The position numbers and the translations under genes were made by a program. From positions 1 through 64,000 of the forward strand of contig NZ_SGXE01000003.1 of assembly GCF_004216895.1 (NCBI RefSeq): 64,000 nt of DNA, read 5' to 3'. Shown here piece after piece: positions 48,540-57,033 of the stretch (its first letter is position 1; the number at the start of each line of letters is the position of its first letter). Source of the DNA: Aquimarina brevivitae. Lineage in GTDB: Bacteria; Bacteroidota; Bacteroidia; Flavobacteriales; Flavobacteriaceae. Below the pieces are notes generated by a model that saw only the letters and a list, made by a program, of their open reading frames with translations, had not been told where the DNA came from and ran no database searches.

Positions 48540-48586
48540 TCTTAATAAAATGTGAAAGTAATAAGGGGTATCAAATGGGTATCAAC
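48540..48586 (-). promoter_or_regulatory. Shared upstream element, copy 2 (tandem TTGATACCC)
   Basis: On the minus strand two TTGATACCC repeats (48577-48585 and 48566-48574) are 11 bp apart, followed by TTTCACATTTTATTAAGAA. It matches copy 1 at 43463-43508 almost base for base. It ends 38 bp before the start of the 1636-aa surface-protein gene and lies between that gene and the TPR-LuxR regulator gene. Confidence 0.6.
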
Positions 48587-48602
48587 TCTTATTTTAAAAG
48601 AC

Positions 48603-50270
48603 TTAAGCAATATCGTTATTTGAATATTGCTCTATGTATTGAATGATGTCCTGATCAGAATCCACTTTAAGCTTTTTTCTTATCCTGTATCTAGTTGATT
48701 TTACAGAGGCTAATGTGGTATTTAAAACATCTTTAATTTCGTAGTTAGATAATCCCATTTTCATCAAATACAAATACTTTATTTCTTTGTCATTTAAAAA
48801 CGAAAAATCAGTTGACAATTTGATCTTAAATTCAGGACTGACCTTTTCTATAAATGCACTTAAATTAGTCGAAACCGTATTTTTTGTTGTAGTTGATTTT
48901 AGAGATGCTAATAGCGATTTTATCGCCTTGGTTTTAGCGTGATCATCGTTAAGTTTAATAATTTCTTGTAACTGAACTGCTATCTGTTCTTGAAACTCGT
49001 GTTTAACTTGATTACTCAAAGATTCATTTTTTAATTCTGATTCCTTGAGTTCAAGTTCTCGCCGGGTCGTTTCCTTTTCTAAGCGCTCATTTTGAAGCCG
49101 TTCATTTGACAAATCCAATCGTTGCCTGGTATTTTTTCTAATTAGCCAAAATATGATCAGGGCTGATAAAACCGACAATAGCAGTAGTACTAAATACCAT
49201 CGCTGCTTCGTTTTTTCATTCTGTAACGCTAAGTCACTTTGTAATTTTTCCTTTTCGAATTGATAATTCAATTCTAAAGCTGTGATGCGTTTTGCCCGAT
49301 CAATGTCATTTATGGAATCATAATATGCCTTATGCATCTTATAATCTCTTAGTGCGAGTTCGTAGTTGCCATTATTGCTATGCGCAGAACTACGGCTAGC
49401 ATACTGCTGAACTAATCGCTCTTTATGTTTGATCCTTTTTGACAAGGCAATTGCGCTATCCAATATTAAAATTGCATTATGGTAATTTTTCAACCCATTA
49501 TAAGAAGCGGCAAGATTTTGATAGGTAATACTCAATTCACTTAAAATCCCTAACTCTTTAAAAATCTCAGCATTTTCCTGAAAAGTGTTTATGGCTTTAT
49601 CATATTGTTTCGAAGAATAGTACAATAATGCTAAATTTCCATTTACTTTGGTTTTACCAAGTTTGGTTTTATATAATTGTTTTGCCTTACTATATCGAGT
49701 AAGTGCCGAATCAAACTCTTTCTTATAGAAATGTGTTACCCCTAACATATTGTAGGATAATGCAATATCATCTGAGTCTTGATAAATAGCTTCTTTGATG
49801 GCAATTGCCTTTTTAAGGTAAACTTTGGCTTTATTATACTCTTTTTGTCTTCTGTAAAACATTCCTAGGTTATGTATGGTAAAACCTAATACAATTGAGT
49901 CCTCTATTTTTTCAGCCATCTCTAAAGCCTTTAAGTAATTTGACAACGCTTTTTCAGCAAAACTCTGTTTAGCGTCAACAATTGCCAGGTAATTAATAGC
50001 CTCTACCCGCTTACTATAATAAAAAGGAGAAGTACTGTTGTCTATGTTTTCCAAGTCTGTTAAAACCTCGTTTACCAGTACCCTTGTCGTATCAATATCT
50101 CTATTTAATACGTACTTGATAAGCGCTATCTTATGAGCTACAAAAGCTGAATCAGACTCTGACTCGGCTACTTTGCGTTTTAGATCAGCTAGGGAGCTTT
50201 CCTCAGTCTGAGAACTTAAAGCAATAGTAAATAAGAAAAAGAAAAGTATGAGTTTATAAGGAGTTTTCAA
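48603..50270 (-). CDS. Membrane-anchored TPR / LuxR-type HTH transcription regulator, ~555 aa
   Basis: The open frame extends to 50330, but no ATG exists upstream. A TTG at 50268-50270 places the signal sequence KTPYKLILFFFLFTIALSSQ at the N-terminus, so I prefer it. Residues ~60-340 contain about six TPR units ('ALSNYLKALEMAEKI', 'AKVYLKKAIAIKEAIY', 'ALTRYSKAKQLYK', 'AINTFQENAEIFKEL'). A membrane helix follows (~356-377, YLVLLLLSVLSALIIFWLI), then a coiled coil (~380-430) and a LuxR-type HTH (~490-535, FLNDKEIKYLYLMKMGLSNYEIKDVLN). TPRs would be periplasmic and the HTH cytosolic. It lies directly upstream of the LRR surface-protein gene and its TTGATACCC element, a plausible but untested target. 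Confidence 0.85.
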   Translation of the reverse strand: MKTPYKLILFFFLFTIALSSQTEESSLADLKRKVAESESDSAFVAHKIALIKYVLNRDIDTTRVLVNEVLTDLENIDNSTSPFYYSKRVEAINYLAIVDAKQSFAEKALSNYLKALEMAEKIEDSIVLGFTIHNLGMFYRRQKEYNKAKVYLKKAIAIKEAIYQDSDDIALSYNMLGVTHFYKKEFDSALTRYSKAKQLYKTKLGKTKVNGNLALLYYSSKQYDKAINTFQENAEIFKELGILSELSITYQNLAASYNGLKNYHNAILILDSAIALSKRIKHKERLVQQYASRSSAHSNNGNYELALRDYKMHKAYYDSINDIDRAKRITALELNYQFEKEKLQSDLALQNEKTKQRWYLVLLLLSVLSALIIFWLIRKNTRQRLDLSNERLQNERLEKETTRRELELKESELKNESLSNQVKHEFQEQIAVQLQEIIKLNDDHAKTKAIKSLLASLKSTTTKNTVSTNLSAFIEKVSPEFKIKLSTDFSFLNDKEIKYLYLMKMGLSNYEIKDVLNTTLASVKSTRYRIRKKLKVDSDQDIIQYIEQYSNNDIA

Positions 50271-50369
50271 GATCAAATACTCGATTTGGTTTCTACACAA
50301 AAATACACTTTGGTCTCGATAAATCACCAAAAAATAGTTTTAAGGTACACGATAGCATTATTAAACACC

Positions 50370-50759
50370 TTATGCCATGGAATGAATCCCAAACATATTT
50401 CCTTCTGAATCTTCAGCTAAAGTACAGTTACCAAATTCACCAATGGAGAATTTTGATTTGATGACCTTACCCCCAGCAGATGCTATACGAGCTTCTTCAA
50501 TAGCACAGTCTTCACTCTCAAAATATACGAGTACGCTATTTTCGCCAGCTGTCATTCCGTTTACTTTTACTAGTGCACCAGAAGATCCGTGACTATTCAT
50601 ATCTGATGGAAAAGATAGCATTTGGAAAGATTTATCCTCCTCTGAAGGTGGTGATATGGATTCTAAAGATACCTGAAATACTGTTTCATAAAATTGTTGT
50701 GCTCTTTTCAGGTCATTAACGTAAATCTCGAACCAGACTATTGGATTTTTCATGTTCAT
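50370..50759 (-). CDS. VOC-superfamily (glyoxalase/dioxygenase-fold) protein, ~129 aa
   Basis: The frame runs to 50810, but the VOC fold begins at 'MNMKNPIVWFEIYVNDLKRAQQFYETVF', so the ATG at 50757-50759 (or 50751-50753) is the likely start. Features are WFEIYVNDL...FYETVF, SGALVKV, SVLVYFE, 'ASAGGKVIKSKFSIGEFGNCTLAEDSEGNMFGIHS'. These two beta-alpha-beta-beta-beta halves are typical of small single-domain VOC proteins (PhnB/YdcF-like annotation class). The substrate is unknown. It is a single gene just downstream of the Cys-rich peptide gene on the same strand. Confidence 0.85.
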   Translation of the reverse strand: MNMKNPIVWFEIYVNDLKRAQQFYETVFQVSLESISPPSEEDKSFQMLSFPSDMNSHGSSGALVKVNGMTAGENSVLVYFESEDCAIEEARIASAGGKVIKSKFSIGEFGNCTLAEDSEGNMFGIHSMA

Positions 50760-50820
50760 ATCAAAAAAAAATAGATTTAATAAGAAAAGCGAACCGAAGT
50801 CCGCTTTCATTTATAGTAAT

Positions 50821-50979
50821 TTAGTTTACACAACAGCAATTAGACTCTGGTGCTGGTGGATTTGAATAATCGCAAAGACACCAGAAACAAGGAGTTGTTC
50901 TTCCTCCCCAAGCCCCTTTGGTGGCTTTCATTTCCTCTTTTGTAAGCTTTGTTCCTAATTTTGAAAGATTTTGTAACAT
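50821..50979 (-). CDS. Cys-rich small peptide with GG-type leader (candidate bacteriocin/RiPP precursor), 52 aa
   Basis: ATG at 50977-50979, TAA at 50821-50823. The leader MLQNLSKLGTKLTKEEMKAT followed by KGAWGG (Gly25-Gly26) has the pattern of double-glycine leaders in Bacteroidota peptide precursors ('lskLGk.LskeE.k.i.GG'). The core after GG is 26 residues with six cysteines (C31, C34, C36, and a CCC run at 48-50), one Trp and a Pro-rich middle. Family knowledge: such leaders are cleaved by peptidase-containing ABC transporters (C39). No such transporter, modification enzyme or immunity gene is visible within the window. It is upstream of the VOC gene on the same strand, with ~60 bp between its stop and the chosen VOC start. 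Confidence 0.75.
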   Translation of the reverse strand: MLQNLSKLGTKLTKEEMKATKGAWGGRTTPCFWCLCDYSNPPAPESNCCCVN

Positions 50980-51139
50980 GAAATTAAAGGTTTTAAGATT
51001 AAAACCTAAATATAAGCAACGTTTTTGATAAAAACTAGTAGCTAAATAAGTGAATAGCTGCTGTTAGTAAATTTTTAGACCTATTCTTTAAAAAAACATT
51101 GAGCTCTAAGGAAGCACTACAAAACAACCAATACCTTGA

Positions 51140-51616
51140 TTACTGTATTTTAGATAGCTGTATTGTAATACCCTTATCCTGCAATCTGGTAATATCAAAA
51201 GATTTACTTTTTGCGTCGTTTGCGCTATTCTCAAAAAGGTATGCAGGCATATGATCTGTATGTAGAATCAATTTTTCAGAAGTTAGAGAAACTATCTGGT
51301 AATCAAATCCAAAATCATCCTCAAAAATGACTAATTTATCATCTTTAATCCAAAATTTTTGATCTAGATTACAGAATTGCTCTTCTTTCTTATCTCCGTA
51401 GATCTTAATCTTTCCATACTTATCAAAAGCAAATACACTCTCCAATCCTAGTTGTTTGCAGTAGGATTGATGCTCAAAAGGTAAAAGATCTGATTGGGTT
51501 ACTTGCCATTGTCCAATTAAATTGGTGTATTCTGGCGTATTAGGAAGTTCCTTTTTTGGGGTCGTGTTGCATCCAATGCACAATAGTGCGATGAAAATGA
51601 ATGAGTATTTAAACAT
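51140..51616 (-). CDS. Lipocalin-like lipoprotein, 158 aa
   Basis: The lipobox ALLCIGC at ~10-16 is followed by NTTPKKELPN. The mature part starts with 'NLIGQWQVTQSDLLPFE', like the first strand of lipocalin-like lipoproteins, and continues as short strands (FAFDKYGKIKIYG, FWIKDDKLVIFEDD, YQIVSLTSEKLILHTD). Two further cysteines (in SYCKQLG and QFCNLD) could form a disulfide. Function unknown. Encoded alone and divergent from the haem/ricin protein gene. Confidence 0.78.
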   Translation of the reverse strand: MFKYSFIFIALLCIGCNTTPKKELPNTPEYTNLIGQWQVTQSDLLPFEHQSYCKQLGLESVFAFDKYGKIKIYGDKKEEQFCNLDQKFWIKDDKLVIFEDDFGFDYQIVSLTSEKLILHTDHMPAYLFENSANDAKSKSFDITRLQDKGITIQLSKIQ

Positions 51617-51796
51617 AATAGATTTGAGGTAAAACCGTAATTATTGCTATGCAAGTATAATAAAAACAAATGAAAAATCATAAGGCTTTTCACTTTTTTA
51701 CCCTAGTAATCAGTCCTTTACATACTAAATTGTAGCTCTAAAATTTATTAATTGCTATTATTTTATAAAGGATGTAGCTTTTTTTGAAAAGATTTG

Positions 51797-51804
51797 TATC
51801 TTTA
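51797..51804 (+). promoter_or_regulatory. TATCTTTA -7-like box upstream of haem/ricin protein gene
   Basis: TATCTTTA lies 47 bp before the ATG at 51852 and repeats the octamer seen before 25502 and 62081. It differs from TAnnTTTG in the last base. The -33 element is uncertain. Confidence 0.3.
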
Positions 51805-51851
51805 AAAATTAACATAACATTAAGACTTTGCTATTTTTTTAAATCCCCAAA

Positions 51852-54800
51852 ATGAAACATATCCCTTTTGCTACTGGAATTATTTTTTCTTTACTTTTCA
51901 GTGCCATTTTTATTTCCAATGACAATCAAGCTATTCGAGGTAATTATACCGACATTCCTTCTCAAAATGAATCTATATTACTACCCATAGAAGTTTTAGG
52001 CAATGAAGGCACTGTAGTAGAGCGCATCATCACATTATCTTCTTCTGAGGTGTCAGCGGCCAATGAGCTTTGGTTACTAATGAACAATATCAGTTATCAA
52101 GATAAAGCGAGTATACAAGTAAATGATGGAAATTGGATCTCTTTAAATCATACAACAGCTAATGTTCACCCTAAAGAGCTTGCCTATGGAGGCATGGCAC
52201 ACGGAGCAGTAAGTACAATTCGTTTAATCATTCCATTGAGTGGTCTGATTACGGGTGCTAATACCTTAAAATTTAGATTTAATACTTCTGATGGTATCTC
52301 TATTGGCTATAGAGTGGTCGCCCTGAATATATTGGATAGTAATGGTGAACAACTTTTACCAGAATCGAGGTTTACACAAGAGGATCCGGCAGATTGGACA
52401 GCTCCAGCCGGAAGCTCCGTATCTAATGGAAGGGACTTATGGCATAATCGAGGTAATCTTTGGAATCACTATGATTTAAATAATACAGAAGGTTTTTGGT
52501 ATAGCCACTCGGTACCTGCTAAAAGAACTATACGTGCCAAATGCACTGACTGTCATACCCGAGACGGTAGAGACCTTGAAATTTTTAGTTACTCTAATCT
52601 ATCGATTATTGAACGATCAAAATTTCACGGGTTATCGGAGCAGGAAGGTAAAGATATCGCGGCATACATTCGTAGTCTCTCAGCCGAACCCGGCGTAGCA
52701 CGTTATGGTAGACCTTGGAATCCGCCGTATCAACCAGGCCCTGTACTAAAAGACAAACCTATAGCAGAATGGTCTGCTGGAGCTGGGTTAGAATGGGTAT
52801 TAGAAACCGATGCCGAAATGGCGCCCTACCTGTTTGGTGAAAATATATCTAAATACTCCGTATATGATTATTTCAACGCTAACAAGATGGACGATCGTAC
52901 GCTAATACCATTAGCGATTCAATTTCCGGATTGGAAACATTGGTTGCCCATAGTACACCCTATGGATGCCTTTTCTCGAAATGACTTTATTTATAATCAG
53001 GGCACAAGACCCTTGGCTGCTACCGAGGATTTTATTGCATGGTTAGATGCTAATAAAAACAATGAGAACGAAATTAGATCTCGCTTCATTAGAAAGCATT
53101 GGGATTGGTACGGTACATTTAGAAATTTTATACAAGATGGTGCCACCAACCCGAGACATTGGAGGACCTTATTCAATGACAGCCCTGCTTATCAACATTT
53201 AAATGATGGAATCAATGCAGAAATCGCTGCTACCAGTTTAGCACGTTATATGGCAGTAAAGAATTTTCAAATCATGAATGAGTATGAACTGCAAGATAAG
53301 GCGGATTGGTTTACCAATCCTGAAGATCAACCTGGCACACGTCAATGGCCTTCTCGAAAATATAACGTTTTTGAAATACCTCCTCATTTTACCGGTTTGG
53401 CCTATGATAACAATAGTGACGCTTTTGAAGGGCAATCAAGAGCTACTGGATTTTTTGAGTCGACCAATTGGTATCACTTGCAATTTATATTAAACGGAGG
53501 TAATGGCTTGGTTGGAGGTACAACACCTTCAGATTTTAATTACCTCAATGAATTTATAGGAAAAACCATGCAGCAATCCGGGATTGATGAGCCGCTTCGC
53601 TACTATTCTACCGTAAATCAAATGTATCAAATCCGAAACTGGAGCGGAAATCTAGGAACCCAACGATTTGATAATTACAAACCTGATGAATCAGGATTTA
53701 GGATAAGAAATCAAGGTCCGTTTATCTTTTTAGGTATCAATCATCAAAATTCCATGTGGTATGGGAAAAATAATCCTGAAAGAATTTTAGAGCCCTTACA
53801 AAACATTCATCCAGAACTGGACAAATGGGTTATTGAGGCACTATTACTTCAGTTTTTGGATGAGGTAAACAAATCAAAAAACAATCTGAATGATTGGGAT
53901 CGTAATCCTGATGATGATTGGGGTGGTAGTGAAATTCAATATATGTTGGACAGGGAAAACATAACAGAAATCCGTGATCTACCTAACTCTGGTTTATACC
54001 AGGGGCATTTTAGCGCTAAACTGTTTTATACGATTCAAAGGTTAAAAGAAACTAAGGTTGACTGCACCATACTGAATGAATTAATAGACTGGTGCCATAA
54101 TGCCTGGCCAAATGTTAATAGGGTCGGTAATACAACAGTAAACGGAGGATTTAACAGCCTAAAAGTGTCTAATTGTGCTACAGAGAGTTGCGAGAGTAAT
54201 CTTATTCAAACCGATCGAGTATATCGCATAAGAACTCGACATAATAAATGTGTAACAATGGATGAGCAGAATACTATAATTCAACAAAGTTGTACTGACA
54301 GCACGATTAACAGTTGGGTCTTGGAAGCGCAAAATGAAGGATATTATGCAGTTAAAAATGTAAGCAATAACCTATACCTAACCGCTCCTGATGTGTCTAA
54401 TGGTACACAGCTGGAGCTACAAGCATTTAATGGAAGTGACTCTCAACTCTATATTATTAATGAAACAAGTAATTGTAAATACCAGTTTGTAAATAAAGCT
54501 GCAGATAAATGTATGGATCTCAAAAGTGGACAATCCGATGACGGTACCATCATACAACTATGGACCTGTACTAATGATAGCAATTCGATTAATCGCGAAT
54601 TTTACTTAGAAGTTATGGAAGAACAAACCCTATCGGTATCAGATCTGGAGGAGAACACTTCTTGGTTCAACATCTACCCAAATCCTACTGCAAATTTTGC
54701 TTATCTAACTATTCAGGATGATTTAAGTAAGCCTCTAACAGTAAGCATTTATAATCTAAACGGTCAACTCGTTCAACAACTAGATGCTACTGAAAGTCAA

Positions 54801-54896
54801 TTGGTACTCGATTTAAGTTCTTATGCTAAGGGAGTATATTTTATTACTCTGCAAGTCAATGCTAAGCATTACGTAACAAAGGTAGTAAAAGAATAA
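51852..54896 (+). CDS. T9SS-exported protein with haem-c site and ricin-type lectin domain, 1014 aa
   Basis: N-terminal signal segment (residues 1-23), a beta-domain (~30-165), then a CTDCH haem-c motif near residue 231 with 'ARYGRPWNPPYQPGP' downstream, as in cytochrome-c-like exported proteins. A large central region (~270-760), rich in Trp, Asn and Asp, is not recognised. Residues ~788-921 form a ricin-type beta-trefoil ('YRIRTRHNKCVTM', 'YYAVKNVSNNLYLTA', 'KAADKCMDLKSGQSDDGTIIQLWTC'). The type A sorting domain is at ~935-1014 (FNIYPNPTANFAYL ... IYNLNGQLV ... YAKGVYFITLQ). Lectin plus haem suggests a surface oxidoreductase bound to glycans, but no activity can be assigned. Confidence 0.85.
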   Translation: MKHIPFATGIIFSLLFSAIFISNDNQAIRGNYTDIPSQNESILLPIEVLGNEGTVVERIITLSSSEVSAANELWLLMNNISYQDKASIQVNDGNWISLNHTTANVHPKELAYGGMAHGAVSTIRLIIPLSGLITGANTLKFRFNTSDGISIGYRVVALNILDSNGEQLLPESRFTQEDPADWTAPAGSSVSNGRDLWHNRGNLWNHYDLNNTEGFWYSHSVPAKRTIRAKCTDCHTRDGRDLEIFSYSNLSIIERSKFHGLSEQEGKDIAAYIRSLSAEPGVARYGRPWNPPYQPGPVLKDKPIAEWSAGAGLEWVLETDAEMAPYLFGENISKYSVYDYFNANKMDDRTLIPLAIQFPDWKHWLPIVHPMDAFSRNDFIYNQGTRPLAATEDFIAWLDANKNNENEIRSRFIRKHWDWYGTFRNFIQDGATNPRHWRTLFNDSPAYQHLNDGINAEIAATSLARYMAVKNFQIMNEYELQDKADWFTNPEDQPGTRQWPSRKYNVFEIPPHFTGLAYDNNSDAFEGQSRATGFFESTNWYHLQFILNGGNGLVGGTTPSDFNYLNEFIGKTMQQSGIDEPLRYYSTVNQMYQIRNWSGNLGTQRFDNYKPDESGFRIRNQGPFIFLGINHQNSMWYGKNNPERILEPLQNIHPELDKWVIEALLLQFLDEVNKSKNNLNDWDRNPDDDWGGSEIQYMLDRENITEIRDLPNSGLYQGHFSAKLFYTIQRLKETKVDCTILNELIDWCHNAWPNVNRVGNTTVNGGFNSLKVSNCATESCESNLIQTDRVYRIRTRHNKCVTMDEQNTIIQQSCTDSTINSWVLEAQNEGYYAVKNVSNNLYLTAPDVSNGTQLELQAFNGSDSQLYIINETSNCKYQFVNKAADKCMDLKSGQSDDGTIIQLWTCTNDSNSINREFYLEVMEEQTLSVSDLEENTSWFNIYPNPTANFAYLTIQDDLSKPLTVSIYNLNGQLVQQLDATESQLVLDLSSYAKGVYFITLQVNAKHYVTKVVKE

Positions 54897-55221
54897 AATT
54901 GGATATTGAAAAGATTAAAATACCACAGTTAGCCTTAAATAAGGATTACCTAATACCTGCAAGTTGCTAGTTGTAGCTGGAGTTAGTAAGTTTGTATAGA
55001 ATTAAAAGTTAAACCGGTTAATTCTCCCAAATTACAAAACCATACTCTTTGGCACTCCATGCTACCTAGCGCTATCCAATCCACCATTGGATGACTAATT
55101 CTTCTTTGCTTATAAGGTTATCAGTTTAACCGACTCCATATCAATCAAATTGTTATCTCCCTTACACTATAAACGTCTTAACACGATTTAACCCTACCCC
55201 CTATTCAATTTATTTATTGAG
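54897..55221. other. 325-bp convergent intergenic region
   Basis: Lies between two convergent genes. No gene was recognised. A perfect 7-bp hairpin ATCCAAT-CCACC-ATTGGAT (55074-55092) is present without a U-tract, and a short CCTTA-AA-TAAGG palindrome occurs near 54935. No strong terminator is seen for either flanking gene. Confidence 0.45.
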
Positions 55222-55839
55222 TTAATTATGGTATTTTAAAAAATAGGTACCCAATCCACTTAAAATGGCTTGTGTGGCATAGGAAGCTAAGATTAATCCC
55301 ATGATTTTACTTATCACCGTAATACCGTAGTCTCCGATACGTTTTTGAACTCCGTTTGCCAGCAATAGTAAAACACAGGTTAACACCACTACTACCAAGA
55401 CTAACAAAGTGGTAAGCGCTTGTTCCTTTATGGTATAAATGTGATTATCGGTCATCAATACTACAGCCATAATTGCTCCTGGTGATGCAATAGAAGGTAT
55501 GGCAACCGGAAAAACAGTAACGTGATTATAGTCTTTTATTTGACTTTTTTCGCGTTCGGGTTTACCATCTCCAAAAACCATAGTCAACGAAAATAAAAAT
55601 AGAATGACTCCTCCTGAGATTTGGAAAGCCTCTAGCGAAATAGCCATCCCTTCTAAAATCAACTGACCGATGACAATAAAAAAGAGGAAGATAATAAATG
55701 CCCAGCCAGAACCTTTTATAGCAACCAATCGCTTATGTGCTGTGTCCAAATGCTTTGTTGCTTCCAGATATACCGGCACCGACCCTATCGGATCTATAAC
55801 GGCAATTAAGAATAATATAGTGGTTACAATCTCTACCAT
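55222..55839 (-). CDS. MarC-family integral membrane protein, 205 aa
   Basis: Six hydrophobic segments with MarC/NAAT signatures: 'FLIAVIDPIGSVPVYLEATKHL' at the N-terminus, 'AFQISGGVILFLFSLTMVFG' and 'FPVAIPSIASPGAIMAVVLMTD' in the middle. The family is named after MarC of the E. coli mar region but its transport role is unproven, and some members are proposed amino-acid transporters. Length agrees with the family. Single gene. Confidence 0.9.
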   Translation of the reverse strand: MVEIVTTILFLIAVIDPIGSVPVYLEATKHLDTAHKRLVAIKGSGWAFIIFLFFIVIGQLILEGMAISLEAFQISGGVILFLFSLTMVFGDGKPEREKSQIKDYNHVTVFPVAIPSIASPGAIMAVVLMTDNHIYTIKEQALTTLLVLVVVVLTCVLLLLANGVQKRIGDYGITVISKIMGLILASYATQAILSGLGTYFLKYHN

Positions 55840-56068
55840 TTTTATAGTATGAAACTAACTTGTTGTTATTAATTCCTTTCAATTTGCATAACCAAAATAC
55901 AAACAAATTAAGTTATTTCAAGCAACAAACTGCCAAGACTGATAAATAAAAAAGATGTAAGGAAAAATAATTGCTATCTGTTTTAAATTTAATCACTAAA
56001 ACCTAAGTGAGTGCTATTTGTAAAGAAAAGCTTATTTTTATTTCCTTCTGCAATTAACCCAAAAGATA

Positions 56069-56932
56069 ATGTGGCTAGTACAAGTATTTAATAAACCTCA
56101 CCCCTTCATATACAATTGGAAGAGTATTGTAATACCCGGTGTAGTGACGCTTTTGGTTATCTTACTATTTGCCCCTTTTGGTTATGGTACTTTAAATCTC
56201 ACTTATAGATTCGCATTTGGTTTTCTCAATGGATTGATCGCCTCCTTAAATGTTTGGGGTATTGTAAAGTTATACAAAAAGATTTTTCCCGGTTTTATGC
56301 AAGAAGAAAAATGGTCCGTTGGGAAAGAATTTGTGCTCGTTTTGAGCGTTCTTTTTTCCATAATATGCTGTATTTTCTTGATTTTTGTTATCAGCGGATT
56401 ATCAGATCAACCTATTACCACTCTTTTTGTTTCTATAGTTATAAAAACCGTCTTAATAGGAGCCATACCTGTATTAGTATTGATCGTTATTGATCAGAAC
56501 ACACATCATCAAAAAAAGCTACAACAAGCTCTGAAGTTGACCAAAAAATTAAGATCAACAGCGCAATTAACAGAATCTTCAACTCATAAAATAAAACTTG
56601 ATGCCGAAAACCAAAAAACGGAACTTATCTTAAATCCTGAGCAAATTTATTTTCTCAAATCCGACGGCAATTATGTCGAAGTGTATTATGATTCAGGTAT
56701 TAACAAAATTGAAAAAAAATTAATTCGTAATCGATTAAAATCTTTAGAAGAACCACTCCCAAAACATCTTTTTTTTCATTGCCATAAAAGTTATGTGATC
56801 AACTTAGAAAAAATAATACGAGTGGATGGCAATGCGCGTAATCTAGAATTAGTATTACGAAACATCAAAGAAAGGGTGCCTGTGTCCCGACAAAAAAGGC
56901 AAGAATTAGAAAGCTTGATTCAAAACCTATAA
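56069..56932 (+). CDS. Membrane-anchored LytTR DNA-binding regulator, 287 aa
   Basis: Four hydrophobic helices in residues ~18-145 (GVVTLLVILLFAPFGYG; FVLVLSVLFSIICCIFLIFVISG; LIGAIPVLVLIVI) are followed by a linker and a LytTR domain (~185-287) with 'PEQIYFLKSDGNYVEVYY', 'RNRLKSLEEPLPKHLFFHCHKSYVINLEKI' and 'VPVSRQKRQELE'. Such membrane LytTR proteins are common in Bacteroidota as one-component or kinase-linked regulators. The DNA target is unknown. The next gene on the same strand begins 101 bp downstream. Confidence 0.9.
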   Translation: MWLVQVFNKPHPFIYNWKSIVIPGVVTLLVILLFAPFGYGTLNLTYRFAFGFLNGLIASLNVWGIVKLYKKIFPGFMQEEKWSVGKEFVLVLSVLFSIICCIFLIFVISGLSDQPITTLFVSIVIKTVLIGAIPVLVLIVIDQNTHHQKKLQQALKLTKKLRSTAQLTESSTHKIKLDAENQKTELILNPEQIYFLKSDGNYVEVYYDSGINKIEKKLIRNRLKSLEEPLPKHLFFHCHKSYVINLEKIIRVDGNARNLELVLRNIKERVPVSRQKRQELESLIQNL

Positions 56933-57033
56933 CGCTAAGCATCCCATTGGTAACTAATCCTTCCATTTGATACCAAAACCTTACTAACACATGGTTAGAA
57001 GGCCTCTCCATTACCATTTTTGTCAAAAAAAAT

